A DNA stretch of 64,000 nucleotides. Origin: Streptomyces sp. 549. GTDB taxonomy: Bacteria > Actinomycetota > Actinomycetes > Streptomycetales > Streptomycetaceae. A model generated the notes under the pieces. That model worked only from the letters and a program-made list of their open reading frames with translations. It was not told the DNA's origin and did not search any database. This document shows, piece by piece, positions 19,019 through 26,979 of this stretch (the first letter of the stretch is position 1; each line of letters begins with the position of its first letter). Both the position numbers and the translations under genes were made by a program. The stretch covers positions 186,001 through 250,000 of the forward strand of contig NZ_JASKMT010000005.1 in the NCBI RefSeq assembly GCF_030124175.1, written 5' to 3'.

Positions 19019-19045
19019 TGTCACATTCCTGCGGGCTGTGTCGTC
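19019..19045 (+). promoter_or_regulatory. ECF41-type promoter
   Basis: TGTCACA at 19019-19025 is followed after 16 bp by CGTC at 19042-19045. This is the promoter motif described for ECF41 sigma factors. The expected start point falls within a few bases of the ATG at 19054, so the transcript would be leaderless or nearly so. Confidence 0.8.
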
Positions 19046-19053
19046 CTGGTGGC

Positions 19054-19803
19054 ATGAGGATCGCCATCGCTGGAGGAACAGGAACCCTCGGCCGCCGGGT
19101 CGCCGCAGAACTGGGCGCACGCGGTCACGAGGTGCGGGTGCTGAGCCGCAGCGCCCCCGAGTACCGGGTCGACCTGACGACGGGCGCCGGGCTGGACGAG
19201 GCGCTGCTTGGCGTGGACGCCGTGGTGGACGCCAGCAACAACGCGTCCACGAAGGGTGCCGCGCGGACCCTGGTGGACGGCTCCCGGCGGCTGCTCGCCG
19301 CAGGTGAGGCGGCAGGGGTGCGCCATCACGTGTGCGTGTCGATCGTGGGGTGCGAGCGGGTGCCGATGGGGTACTACCGAACCAAGGCCGAGCAGGAACG
19401 TGTGGTCGAGCGGGGTCCGCTGCCGTGGACGCTGCTGCGGGCGACCCAGTTCCACGAGCTGGCGGCCGGGGCCGTCGCGGCCGGTGCCCGGTGGCGGGTG
19501 CTGCCCGCACCGGGAGCCCGGCTGCAGACCGTCGCCGCCGCGGAGGTGGCGGTCGCTGTCGCCGACGTGGCGGAGAAGCCCGCGGCGCGGGACCGCGTCG
19601 AGGTGGCGGGCCCGCTGGTTGAGGACGCCCGGGACCTGGTGCGGCAGTGGCTCGCCGCGACCGGGCGGCGGGCGTTGGTGGTACCGGTCGCGGTGCCCGG
19701 CGCGCTGGGGCGGGCGCTGCGCGAGGGAGGGCTCACCACCGCGCGGCCCGACGTGCGCGGCACCACGACGTTCGCCCAGTGGCTCGCGGCAGGGCATCCG
19801 TGA
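19054..19803 (+). CDS. NmrA-like NAD(P)-binding protein, COE partner of ECF41
   Basis: This 249-residue atypical SDR has the Rossmann motif GGTGTLG (residues 7-13) at its very start and the NmrA/epimerase features YYRTKAEQE and LRATQFHEL. Genes coding for such oxidoreductases or epimerases (with carboxymuconolactone decarboxylases, the COE set) are the standard neighbours and targets of ECF41 sigma factors. It overlaps the sigma gene by four bases (GTGA) and is preceded by an ECF41-type promoter. Substrate unknown. Confidence 0.9.
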   Translation: MRIAIAGGTGTLGRRVAAELGARGHEVRVLSRSAPEYRVDLTTGAGLDEALLGVDAVVDASNNASTKGAARTLVDGSRRLLAAGEAAGVRHHVCVSIVGCERVPMGYYRTKAEQERVVERGPLPWTLLRATQFHELAAGAVAAGARWRVLPAPGARLQTVAAAEVAVAVADVAEKPAARDRVEVAGPLVEDARDLVRQWLAATGRRALVVPVAVPGALGRALREGGLTTARPDVRGTTTFAQWLAAGHP

Positions 19804-20732
19804 CCGGTTCGGCGCGCCCCCGCGCCGGAGGCCGGGACGGGACCGGCGGCGGTGGAGGGCAGGAGGAGTGGGCCCGTGCCTTCGAGGAGCACCGGGCGCA
19901 CCTGCTGCGGGTCGCCTACACCACGACCGGGTCGCTGGCCGAGGCGGAGGACTGCGTGCAGGAGGCGTGGCTGAGGCTGCGCTCTCTCCAGGACCCCTCG
20001 CAGGTGCGGGACCTGCGGGCGTGGCTGACGACGACGGTGGGCCGGCTGGCGCTCGACGTCCTGGGGAGCGCCCGGGTCCGCCGTGAGGCGTATGTGGGGA
20101 CGTGGCTGCCCGAGCCGCTTGTCGAGCCGGCCGCGGTGGCCGACCCGGCGGACCGGGTCACCCTGGACGAGACGGTCGGCATGGCGCTGCTCATCGTGCT
20201 GGAGCGGCTCTCCCCCGCGGAGCGCACCGCGTTCCTGCTGCACGACGTGTTCGGAGTGCCGTTCGAGGAGGTGGCCGGGATCGTCGGCCGCTCCCCCGCC
20301 GCCGTGAGGCAGCTCGCCTCCCGGGCGCGTCGGCACGTGGAGCAGGAGCGGCCGCGTCGGCCGCCGACCCGGGCCGAGCAGCGGGCCCTGGTGAGCGCGT
20401 TCGCCACCGCCTGCGGCACAGGGGACCTGGACGGGCTGCTGGCGCTGCTCGACCCGGAGGCGGTCTACCGCAGCGACGGGGGCGGCCGGGTCAACGCGCT
20501 GCGCCGTGTCGAACGCGGCGCGGACCGGGTGGCGCGGGTGCTGCTGGCCTACGCCAGGCGACCGCCCACCGGGGTGTGGGAGGCCGAGGTCAACGGGGCC
20601 CCCGGGCTGCTGGTGCGCGACGCCGACGGGGTGCTGTCGGTCATCGCGTTCACGGTGTCGGCGGGCCGGTTCGTCGCGGTCGACGTGGTGCGCAACCCGG
20701 ACAAGCTGACATCCGTGTCCCTGGCGGAGTAG
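19800..20732 (+). CDS. RNA polymerase sigma factor, ECF41 group
   Basis: This 310-residue extracytoplasmic-function sigma factor has sigma2 at about residues 25-90 (EDCVQEAWLRL) and sigma4 at about 135-185 (VFGVPFEEVAGIVGRSPAAVRQLASRARR). It carries the ECF41 hallmarks: WLPEPL in the linker (residues 102-107), SDGGGR in the C-terminal SnoaL-like extension, and NPDKL near the end (299-303). In this group the extension replaces a separate anti-sigma factor and tunes activity. The start is GTG 19800, translationally coupled to the COE gene, whose promoter it probably recognises, giving positive autoregulation. Confidence 0.93.
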   Translation: MTGSARPRAGGRDGTGGGGGQEEWARAFEEHRAHLLRVAYTTTGSLAEAEDCVQEAWLRLRSLQDPSQVRDLRAWLTTTVGRLALDVLGSARVRREAYVGTWLPEPLVEPAAVADPADRVTLDETVGMALLIVLERLSPAERTAFLLHDVFGVPFEEVAGIVGRSPAAVRQLASRARRHVEQERPRRPPTRAEQRALVSAFATACGTGDLDGLLALLDPEAVYRSDGGGRVNALRRVERGADRVARVLLAYARRPPTGVWEAEVNGAPGLLVRDADGVLSVIAFTVSAGRFVAVDVVRNPDKLTSVSLAE

Positions 20733-20743
20733 CCCGGCCGTCG

Positions 20744-20771
20744 CGCGCCCGGCACGACCGGCCTGGGCGCG
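20744..20771. terminator. Possible hairpin between ECF41 and MocR genes
   Basis: CGCGCCC (20744-20750) can pair with GGGCGCG (20765-20771) across a 14-base loop in the 53-bp gap between convergent stops. The stem is only 7 bp, so this is tentative. Confidence 0.4.
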
Positions 20772-20785
20772 TGGTCGGCGACCCG

Positions 20786-22249
20786 TCACGTCGTGCCGGT
20801 CGGCACTCCGGTGGCGGTGCAGGCGGCGGCCAGTCGCCTCACGCCCGCCACCAGGTCGGCCTCGCTCGCGGCCGAGGCGATGCTGAGCCGCAGGAACGGG
20901 CCCGGCGGCTCGGCGGCGAAGTAGGGCCGGCCGACGGTGACGGCCACCCCGGCGAGGGCGGCGGCCGCGGCGAGCGCCGACTCGTCGGTGCCGCCCGGAA
21001 GCCGCAGCCACAGGTGGAAACCGCCGTGCGGCACGTGGGCGGGGGCGAGCGCGGGCAGTTCCGTGCGCAGGGCGGCGACGGCGGTGGTGCGGCGGGACCG
21101 CAGTCCGGCGGCCACCGCCCTCAGGTGGCGCGGCCAGGCCGGGGCGCCCACGAGTTCCAGCGCGGCCTCCTGGAGCGGGCGGGGCACGAAGAAGCTGTCG
21201 ACCACCTGGATCGCGCGCAGGCGTTCCATGACGGGCCCGCGTGCCGCGAGCGCGCCGACGCGCATGCTCGGCGAGGTGATCTTGGTCAGGGACCGCAGGT
21301 GCACCACCACGCCGTCGGGGTCGTCCGCGGCCAGTGCTGGAGGGAGCGGCGCGGCGTCCTCGTGGGCCATCCAGCGGGCGTAGTCGTCCTCGACGACGAA
21401 CGCCCCGGCCGCCCGGGCGACCGCGAGCACCTCGGGTCGGCGTGCGGCCGACAGCACGGCTCCGGTGGGGTTCTGGAACAGCGGCTGGCTGACGAACACC
21501 CGGGCGCCGGTCCGCCGGAACGCGTCCGCGAGCAGGTCGGGCCGCACCCCGTCGGCGTCGATGGGCACCGGGACCGGTCGCAGCCCCGAGGCGCGGGCGA
21601 CGGCCAGCATGCCGGGGTAGGTGGGCGACTCCACGAGTACCGGCGCGCCGGGCGGCGCCAGGGCGCGCAGCGCGGTGGTGATGGCGCTCTGGCCGCCGGC
21701 GGTGACCAGGACCTGGCCGGCGCCGACTGTGCCGCCCGGTCCGCCGATCTCGCGCGCGAACCAGGCCCGCAGGTCGGTGACGCCGTCCAGGGGCGGCAGG
21801 TCCCAGACGCCGGGCCGGCGGCCGGCCCGGGCGAGGGCGGCGGCCAGCGCGCGTTCGGGCCGCAACTCCTCCGGCAGGTAGCCGCCGTTGAGCGGGATCG
21901 CGCCGGCCGGTCCCGGGGTGAGGGTGGCGAGCAGGCCGGAGGCGTCCACGGTGCGCGGCACCTGGTCGGGTGCCGCCTCGGCGCTGAGGCCCACCTCCTG
22001 CCAGGAGGTGTCGCCGGGCGACTTGCCGAACGCGGCGGGTTCGGCGGCACGGAAGGCGCCGGCTCCCGGCCGGGTGACCACCCGCCCCTCGGCCACCAGC
22101 GCGGCCAGGGCCCGGGAGACGGTGACCGGGCTGACGCGGAACCGCTCGACCAGGGCGCGGCTCGACGGCAGTCGGCCACCGGCCGGGTAGCGGTCCAGCT
22201 CATCGCGCAGGGTTTTCGCCAGTTCCGCGACACTGCTACTGTCTTTCAT
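20786..22249 (-). CDS. MocR/GntR-type PLP-dependent regulator
   Basis: This 487-residue protein fuses a GntR winged helix (about residues 5-70; SSRALVERFRVSPVTVSRALA region) to a fold-type I aminotransferase domain. The latter has NPTG (260-263), DDY (288-290) and the PLP lysine Lys323 in RSLTK. MocR proteins use PLP or an amino-acid adduct as effector. The ATG at 22249 overlaps the proposed ATG of the divergent EamA exporter, so it probably controls that exporter. The start has no ribosome site; TATCTT eight bases upstream suggests a leaderless message. Confidence 0.9.
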   Translation of the reverse strand: MKDSSSVAELAKTLRDELDRYPAGGRLPSSRALVERFRVSPVTVSRALAALVAEGRVVTRPGAGAFRAAEPAAFGKSPGDTSWQEVGLSAEAAPDQVPRTVDASGLLATLTPGPAGAIPLNGGYLPEELRPERALAAALARAGRRPGVWDLPPLDGVTDLRAWFAREIGGPGGTVGAGQVLVTAGGQSAITTALRALAPPGAPVLVESPTYPGMLAVARASGLRPVPVPIDADGVRPDLLADAFRRTGARVFVSQPLFQNPTGAVLSAARRPEVLAVARAAGAFVVEDDYARWMAHEDAAPLPPALAADDPDGVVVHLRSLTKITSPSMRVGALAARGPVMERLRAIQVVDSFFVPRPLQEAALELVGAPAWPRHLRAVAAGLRSRRTTAVAALRTELPALAPAHVPHGGFHLWLRLPGGTDESALAAAAALAGVAVTVGRPYFAAEPPGPFLRLSIASAASEADLVAGVRRLAAACTATGVPTGTT

Positions 22250-23192
22250 GAAGGTCAAAGATAGCGCTACTGCTCGTGGACCGATAGCGGTCCCCTCCGC
22301 CTCCCCGCACACCGAGCCGCCCGTGCCGCCGGTTCTCCGGGGCACCGTCCTGGCGGTGCTCGGCGTGACCGCGTTCTCCCTCACCTTTCCCGGCACGGCC
22401 TGGGCCCTGGAGGGCTTCGGCGCCTGGTCGGTGACCGGGCTGCGCATGCTGCTGGCCGGACTGCTGGCGCTCGGCTGGCTGCTCGCCGCGGGCGCCCGGC
22501 TGCCCGAGCGCCGCCACCGCGTCCCTCTGCTGGTGGTGGCGGGCGGCGTCGTGGTGGGCTTCCCCCTGCTGACCACGATGGCGCTTCGCACGTCCAGCAC
22601 CGCGCACGCGGCCGTGGTGGTCGGGCTGCTGCCGCTGACGACAGCCGCATACGGGGCGTGGCGGCACCGGGTCCGGCACTCGCGCACCTTCTGGGCGGCG
22701 GCCGGAGTCGGAGCGGCGGTCGTCGTCGGCTTCGCCGTCCGGGAGAGCGGGGGCGGCCTCACCGCCGGGGACCTGTTGCTGTTCGGTGCGCTCCTGGTGT
22801 GCGCCGCCGGCTACGGCGAGGGCGGCCGACTGGCCCGGGAGCTGCCGGGCTGGCAGGTCATCGGCTGGGCGCTGGTGCTGTGCCTGCCGGTCGCCGCGGT
22901 GCTGACGGTGGCCGCCCTGGCCGCGGAGCCGGTGGCGCCGACCGGACGGGCGGTGGCCGGGCTGGCGTGGCTGGTGGTCGGCTCGCAGTGGCTGGGCCTG
23001 ATCGTCTGGTACCGCGGCATGGGGCTGATCGGCGTCGGCCGGGCCAGCCAGCTCCAGCTGGCGCAGCCGCTGCTGACGCTGGTGTGGGCGGTGCTGCTGG
23101 TCGGCGAGACGCTCAGCCCGCTCGCGCCGGTCGCCGCCGTGGCCGTGCTCGCCTGCATCGCCGTCACCCAGCGCTCCGGCCGGTCGGGATGA
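22248..23192 (+). CDS. EamA/DMT family exporter
   Basis: This 314-residue (or shorter) protein has ten hydrophobic segments in two EamA repeats, typical of metabolite or amino-acid exporters of the drug/metabolite superfamily. ATG 22248 overlaps the start of the divergent MocR gene by two bases. GTG 22323 would remove a polar 25-residue N-terminus and leave 74 bp for promoter and operator; that interval contains two ATAGCG direct repeats (22261-22266 and about 22286-22291). I report the longer frame but consider 22323 equally likely. The stop codon lies inside a large terminator stem. Confidence 0.85.
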   Translation: MKVKDSATARGPIAVPSASPHTEPPVPPVLRGTVLAVLGVTAFSLTFPGTAWALEGFGAWSVTGLRMLLAGLLALGWLLAAGARLPERRHRVPLLVVAGGVVVGFPLLTTMALRTSSTAHAAVVVGLLPLTTAAYGAWRHRVRHSRTFWAAAGVGAAVVVGFAVRESGGGLTAGDLLLFGALLVCAAGYGEGGRLARELPGWQVIGWALVLCLPVAAVLTVAALAAEPVAPTGRAVAGLAWLVVGSQWLGLIVWYRGMGLIGVGRASQLQLAQPLLTLVWAVLLVGETLSPLAPVAAVAVLACIAVTQRSGRSG

Positions 23193-23241
23193 ACCCCACC
23201 CGGTGGGAGGCAGGCTGCCTCCCACCGGGTGGGGTTCATCC
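23187..23241. terminator. 27-bp perfect inverted repeat holding both stop codons
   Basis: Arms 23187-23213 and 23215-23241 are exact reverse complements around a single central base. The EamA stop (23190-23192) and the stop of the convergent GHL10 gene (23236-23238) both lie inside the arms, at mirror positions. It would act as a bidirectional terminator. Confidence 0.9.
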
Positions 23242-24486
23242 GCGGGTGCGGTAGTGGTCCCGCACCACCTGGCTCATCGCGCCGATCGGGTCGGCGCTGA
23301 CGCCCTTCGCCGAGAAGAACACGTTGCCCTTCACCTCCGGGTGGCGGCGGCAGTGGTGGAGGTGCCGGGAGAGCTCGGCCGGGTCGTGCCACGGCTCGGG
23401 CTGGCCCGCGGCGGCGACCTTGTACAGGGCCTCCCCCACGTACAGGTCGACGCCGGTGCCCCGCACCACCTCGCTCCACCAGGCGACCAGTTCCGCGTAG
23501 TCCGCGGGCGCGAAGCCCAGATGCCAGTAGACCTGCGGCACGATGTGGTCGACCCACCCCTGCTTCACCCACTTGCGGGTGTCGGCGTAGAGGTCGTCGT
23601 AGGTCTGCACGCCTCCCCGGGTGTCCGAACCCAGCGGGTCGGTGGAACGGTTGCGCCACACTGCGAACGGGCTCACCCCGAACCGGACCCCGGCGTGGTC
23701 CCGGCGCAGGCGCTGCGAGGTCTCCTTCACCAGCAGGTCGATGTTGTGGCGGCGCCAGGCCGCCCGTGAGGAGAACCCGCCGCCGTAGGTGCGGAAGGCC
23801 TCGCTGTCGTCGAACTGGGCGCCCGCCACGGGGTAGGGGTAGAAGTAGTCGTCCCAGTGGACCGCGTCCACGTCGTAGCGCTCCACCGCGTCGAGCATGG
23901 CGTCCTGCACGAAGCGCCGCACCGCGGGCAGGCCGGGGTTGTAGTAGAGCTTGCCGCCGTAGGCAACCACCCAGTCCGGGTGCCGCCGTGCGGGGTGCCC
24001 GTCAACGAGCTTGCTGCGGTCGGTGTGCTGGGCGACGCGGTACGGGTTGAACCAGGCGTGCAGCTCCAGGCCCCGGGCGTGCGCCTCGCGGACGGCGAAG
24101 CCCAGCGGGTCCCAGCCCGGGTGGCGGCCCTGCCGGCCCGTCAGCCACTCCGACCACGGCTCGTGGGGCGACGGCCAGAACGCGTCGGCGGTGGGTCGCA
24201 CCTGAAGGATGACGGTGTTCAGACGGCAGCGCACCGCGGTGTCGAGGTGCGCCAGCAGCTGTGCCTGCTGCTCCGCCTTGTCCAGGCCCGGCCGGGCGGG
24301 CCAGTCGATGTTGGCCACCGAGGCCACCCACATGCCGCGCATCGCCGTACTCCCGCCGCCCCCGGCCGGGGGTGGCGCGTGGCCCTCGCGGGGCGGCGGG
24401 TCGGCGAGGGCGGAGCCGACCGCCAGCGGCCCGGAGAGCGCTCCGGCCGCCGCTGCGGTGAACATCCGGCGGGTGATCCGTGCCAT
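23236..24486 (-). CDS. Exported GHL10-type glycoside hydrolase-like protein
   Basis: This 416-residue protein has a Tat-like signal (RITRRMFTAAAAGAL, cleavage after SALA near residue 28) and a GHL10/DUF187 domain. Landmarks are RGMWVASVANIDWP, NTVILQVRPTADAFWPS, LHAWFNPYRVA, DAVHWDDYFYPYP and IVPQVYWHLGF. Family members are TIM-barrel proteins thought to cut cell-wall or exopolysaccharide glycans. ATG 24486 is set by the signal. Tat export would use the tatA/tatC genes at 61-62.5 kb. Confidence 0.9.
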   Translation of the reverse strand: MARITRRMFTAAAAGALSGPLAVGSALADPPPREGHAPPPAGGGGSTAMRGMWVASVANIDWPARPGLDKAEQQAQLLAHLDTAVRCRLNTVILQVRPTADAFWPSPHEPWSEWLTGRQGRHPGWDPLGFAVREAHARGLELHAWFNPYRVAQHTDRSKLVDGHPARRHPDWVVAYGGKLYYNPGLPAVRRFVQDAMLDAVERYDVDAVHWDDYFYPYPVAGAQFDDSEAFRTYGGGFSSRAAWRRHNIDLLVKETSQRLRRDHAGVRFGVSPFAVWRNRSTDPLGSDTRGGVQTYDDLYADTRKWVKQGWVDHIVPQVYWHLGFAPADYAELVAWWSEVVRGTGVDLYVGEALYKVAAAGQPEPWHDPAELSRHLHHCRRHPEVKGNVFFSAKGVSADPIGAMSQVVRDHYRTRG

Positions 24487-24715
24487 CGTGCCCCCTGTTT
24501 CCTCAGGCTGTGGTCCACTGCGAAGGTGACGCAGGCCACAGCATGCCCGCCGCCGCCCGCCGCGCGGCGGACAGACACGGGTACCGGGCCCGGCCGCCCG
24601 GGTTCGGCACCCGGGCATCACCCGGGCGGCCGACCCGGGTAACGTCGGTCGGCGAGGCGTGGCGGCCGGCACCCCGTGACCGCACGCTGACCGGACGATC
24701 AGCGAAAGGCACGAT

Positions 24716-25576
24716 GTGACCGACATCGAACGCGTGGGAGTGGTGGGCTGCGGCCAGATGGGCGCCGGCATCGCCGAGGTGTGCGCGCGGGCCGGTCTGG
24801 AGGTCAAGGTCGCCGAGACCACCGGCGAGGCCCTGGAACTCGGCCGTACCCGGCTGGTGAACTCCCTCGGCAAGGCCGCCGAGCGCGGCAAGATCACCGA
24901 GGCCGAGCGGGACGAGGCCCTGGACCGGCTCAGCTTCACCACCGACCTGGGCGAGTTCGCCGACCGCGACCTGGTCATCGAGGCAGTGGTGGAGAACGAG
25001 CAGGTCAAGACGGAGATCTTCCAGGTGCTCGACCAGGTGGTCAGCCGGCCGGACGCGATCCTGGCCTCGAACACCTCCTCCATCCCGCTGGTGAAGCTGG
25101 CGGTGGCGACCTCCCGCCCCGACCAGGTCATCGGCATCCACTTCTTCAACCCCGCGCCCGTGCAGCAACTGGTCGAGCTGATCCCCGCGCTCACCACATC
25201 GGAGGAGACCGTCGCACGGGCCGAGGCCGTGGTGTCCAAGGCGCTCGGCAAGCACGCCATCCGGGCGCAGGACCGCTCGGGCTTCGTCGTCAACGCACTG
25301 CTCATCCCGTACCTGCTCTCCGCGATCCGGATGTACGAGGCGGGCACCGCGAGCCGTGAGGACATCGACAACGGCATGGAGATGGGCTGCGCGCACCCGA
25401 TGGGTCCGCTCAAGCTCGCCGACCTGATCGGCCTGGACACCGTCGCCTCGGTGGCCGACTCGATGTACGAGGAGTTCAAGGAGCCGCTGTACGCCGCGCC
25501 GCCGCTGCTGCAGCGCATGGTCGACGCGGGCCGGCTGGGCCGGAAGACCGACGCGGGCTTCTACCCGTACGGCTGA
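24716..25576 (+). CDS. 3-hydroxybutyryl-CoA dehydrogenase
   Basis: This 286-residue enzyme interconverts acetoacetyl-CoA and 3-hydroxybutyryl-CoA with NAD(P)H. The Rossmann motif GVVGCGQMGAG (residues 8-18), SNTSSIP, IGIHFFNPAPVQQLVEL with the catalytic His, and the C-terminal GPLKLADLIGLDT are standard. The start is GTG 24716 after AAAGG. It may serve butyrate/polyhydroxybutyrate or ethylmalonyl-CoA-related flux. Its last 16 bases overlap the end of the convergent SpoIIE gene. Confidence 0.93.
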   Translation: MTDIERVGVVGCGQMGAGIAEVCARAGLEVKVAETTGEALELGRTRLVNSLGKAAERGKITEAERDEALDRLSFTTDLGEFADRDLVIEAVVENEQVKTEIFQVLDQVVSRPDAILASNTSSIPLVKLAVATSRPDQVIGIHFFNPAPVQQLVELIPALTTSEETVARAEAVVSKALGKHAIRAQDRSGFVVNALLIPYLLSAIRMYEAGTASREDIDNGMEMGCAHPMGPLKLADLIGLDTVASVADSMYEEFKEPLYAAPPLLQRMVDAGRLGRKTDAGFYPYG

Positions 25577-26751
25577 TTCCCGCGACCCGCCCCCGCCGCC
25601 GCCACGGCGGGAGGCGGGCCGTCCGCCGGCAGGTAGCGCATGCCCAGCAGCGCCACGTCGTCGGTGAACCGGCCCCGCGTGTGGTCCTGGAGCGAGCCGC
25701 GCACCAGTGCGACGGCGTCGGCGGGCCTGCGGGCTGCGGCGTCCAGCGCGGCCCGCAGCGGGAAGGGACGGCCGTCCCGGCTGCGGGCGTCCTCCGCGCC
25801 GTCGGTGTGGAGGAACAGGGTGTCCCCCGGGTTGAGGCGCAGCCGCAGCTGCGGCAGGTGCCGCGGCAGGGGCAGCACGCCCATCGGGGGCAGCGGAGCG
25901 GCCGTGCTGACCTGCTCCACGCCGAAGCCGCCGCCGCCCCGGCTCAGCAGGTACGGCCAGGGGTGGCCGCAGTTCAGCAGCGACGCCGTGCCGTCGGCCC
26001 GGATCTCGACCAGCAGCAGGGTGACGAAGTCCTCCCCCTCGCCCTGCCCGCCTGCCTGCCCGTCGTTCTGCCCTCCGGCCCGCCCACCGCCCTCGGCGGC
26101 CGCCCTGCGGCGGTCCGCGGTGCGTTCCATGCGGGTCAGCACCCCGGCCAGGTCGGGCTCCTCGTGGGCGGCCTCCCGGAAGGAACCCAGCAGGGCGGCG
26201 ACCGCCCCCACCGCGGGCAGGCCGTGGCCGCGGACGTCGCCTATCACCGCGCGGACGCCGAACCGCGTGCTCACGGCCTCGTAGAGGTCGCCGCCGAGGG
26301 CGGCGCCCCGGGTGGCCGAGACGTAGGCGGCGGACAACCTCAGCGCGCCGATGCGTTCCGGCGGCGGCTGGAGCAGCGCGTGCTGCACGGCGGTCGCGAT
26401 CTCCCGGATGCGTTCCAGTTCGCGCTGGAGGCGCAGTCTGCGTCCGGCGGTCAGGTAGCTGGCCGCGACCACGGCTGCGACGGTGGCGCAGGTGGCCGTA
26501 CGCGTCTGCACGTCGTAGCCGGTTCCGGCGGGGCCGACGGGCGCGAACAGCAGTGCGGCGCACAGCACCCCGCCGAGCACCACGCACAGCCGGCGCCCGG
26601 TGGCGGCGCAGGCGATGGCCGGCCCCGCGGCCAGCAGTTGCACCAACTCCAGGCCGTCCTCACCGTGCAGGCGCTCGTACAGCAGCACCGCCAGCACCCA
26701 GCCGGCAGGCAGCGAGTACGGCAGCGCCCGTCGCGCCCTGTTCCGGAACAT
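25561..26751 (-). CDS. Membrane SpoIIE-type serine phosphatase
   Basis: This 396-residue PP2C-like phosphatase has three or four hydrophobic N-terminal segments (residues about 15-110) followed by a short coiled linker (RLRLQRELERIREIATAVQ) and a SpoIIE domain. Metal-binding motifs are visible: GGDLYEAV, IGDVRGHG, LFLHTDGAEDARS and FTDDVALL. A Gly/Gln/Ala-rich insertion splits the domain near residue 260. Such phosphatases act in sigma/anti-sigma partner switching; no antagonist or kinase gene is adjacent. ATG 26751 is favoured by AGAGGGGAG upstream. It overlaps the preceding convergent gene by 16 bp. Confidence 0.88.
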   Translation of the reverse strand: MFRNRARRALPYSLPAGWVLAVLLYERLHGEDGLELVQLLAAGPAIACAATGRRLCVVLGGVLCAALLFAPVGPAGTGYDVQTRTATCATVAAVVAASYLTAGRRLRLQRELERIREIATAVQHALLQPPPERIGALRLSAAYVSATRGAALGGDLYEAVSTRFGVRAVIGDVRGHGLPAVGAVAALLGSFREAAHEEPDLAGVLTRMERTADRRRAAAEGGGRAGGQNDGQAGGQGEGEDFVTLLLVEIRADGTASLLNCGHPWPYLLSRGGGGFGVEQVSTAAPLPPMGVLPLPRHLPQLRLRLNPGDTLFLHTDGAEDARSRDGRPFPLRAALDAAARRPADAVALVRGSLQDHTRGRFTDDVALLGMRYLPADGPPPAVAAAGAGRGNQPYG

Positions 26752-26890
26752 GCCGGCAGCTCCCCTCTGGCGGCCGTCCGGGAAGGATCGGCTACGGCCC
26801 GAGGGGGCGTCACCGACCGCTACGGCCGTCTGCATTCTGGCCAGCGGGGGCGCATTGCCGGATGACTCACTCCCAACCTCACCCGAACGA

Positions 26891-26942
26891 GTGAGGGGCG
26901 CCTGGTGCCCCCGAGATCCGGGTGGCACCAGGCGCCCCTCAC
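26891..26942 (-). terminator. pheT terminator, 19-bp perfect stem
   Basis: Arms 26891-26909 and 26924-26942 match exactly; the loop can add four more pairs (CCCG with CGGG) beyond a single bulge. It lies 37 bp beyond the pheT stop. Confidence 0.85.
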
Positions 26943-26979
26943 ATGGGTACGCCCGCGGGACGGGGCCCGCGGCGGCGGG

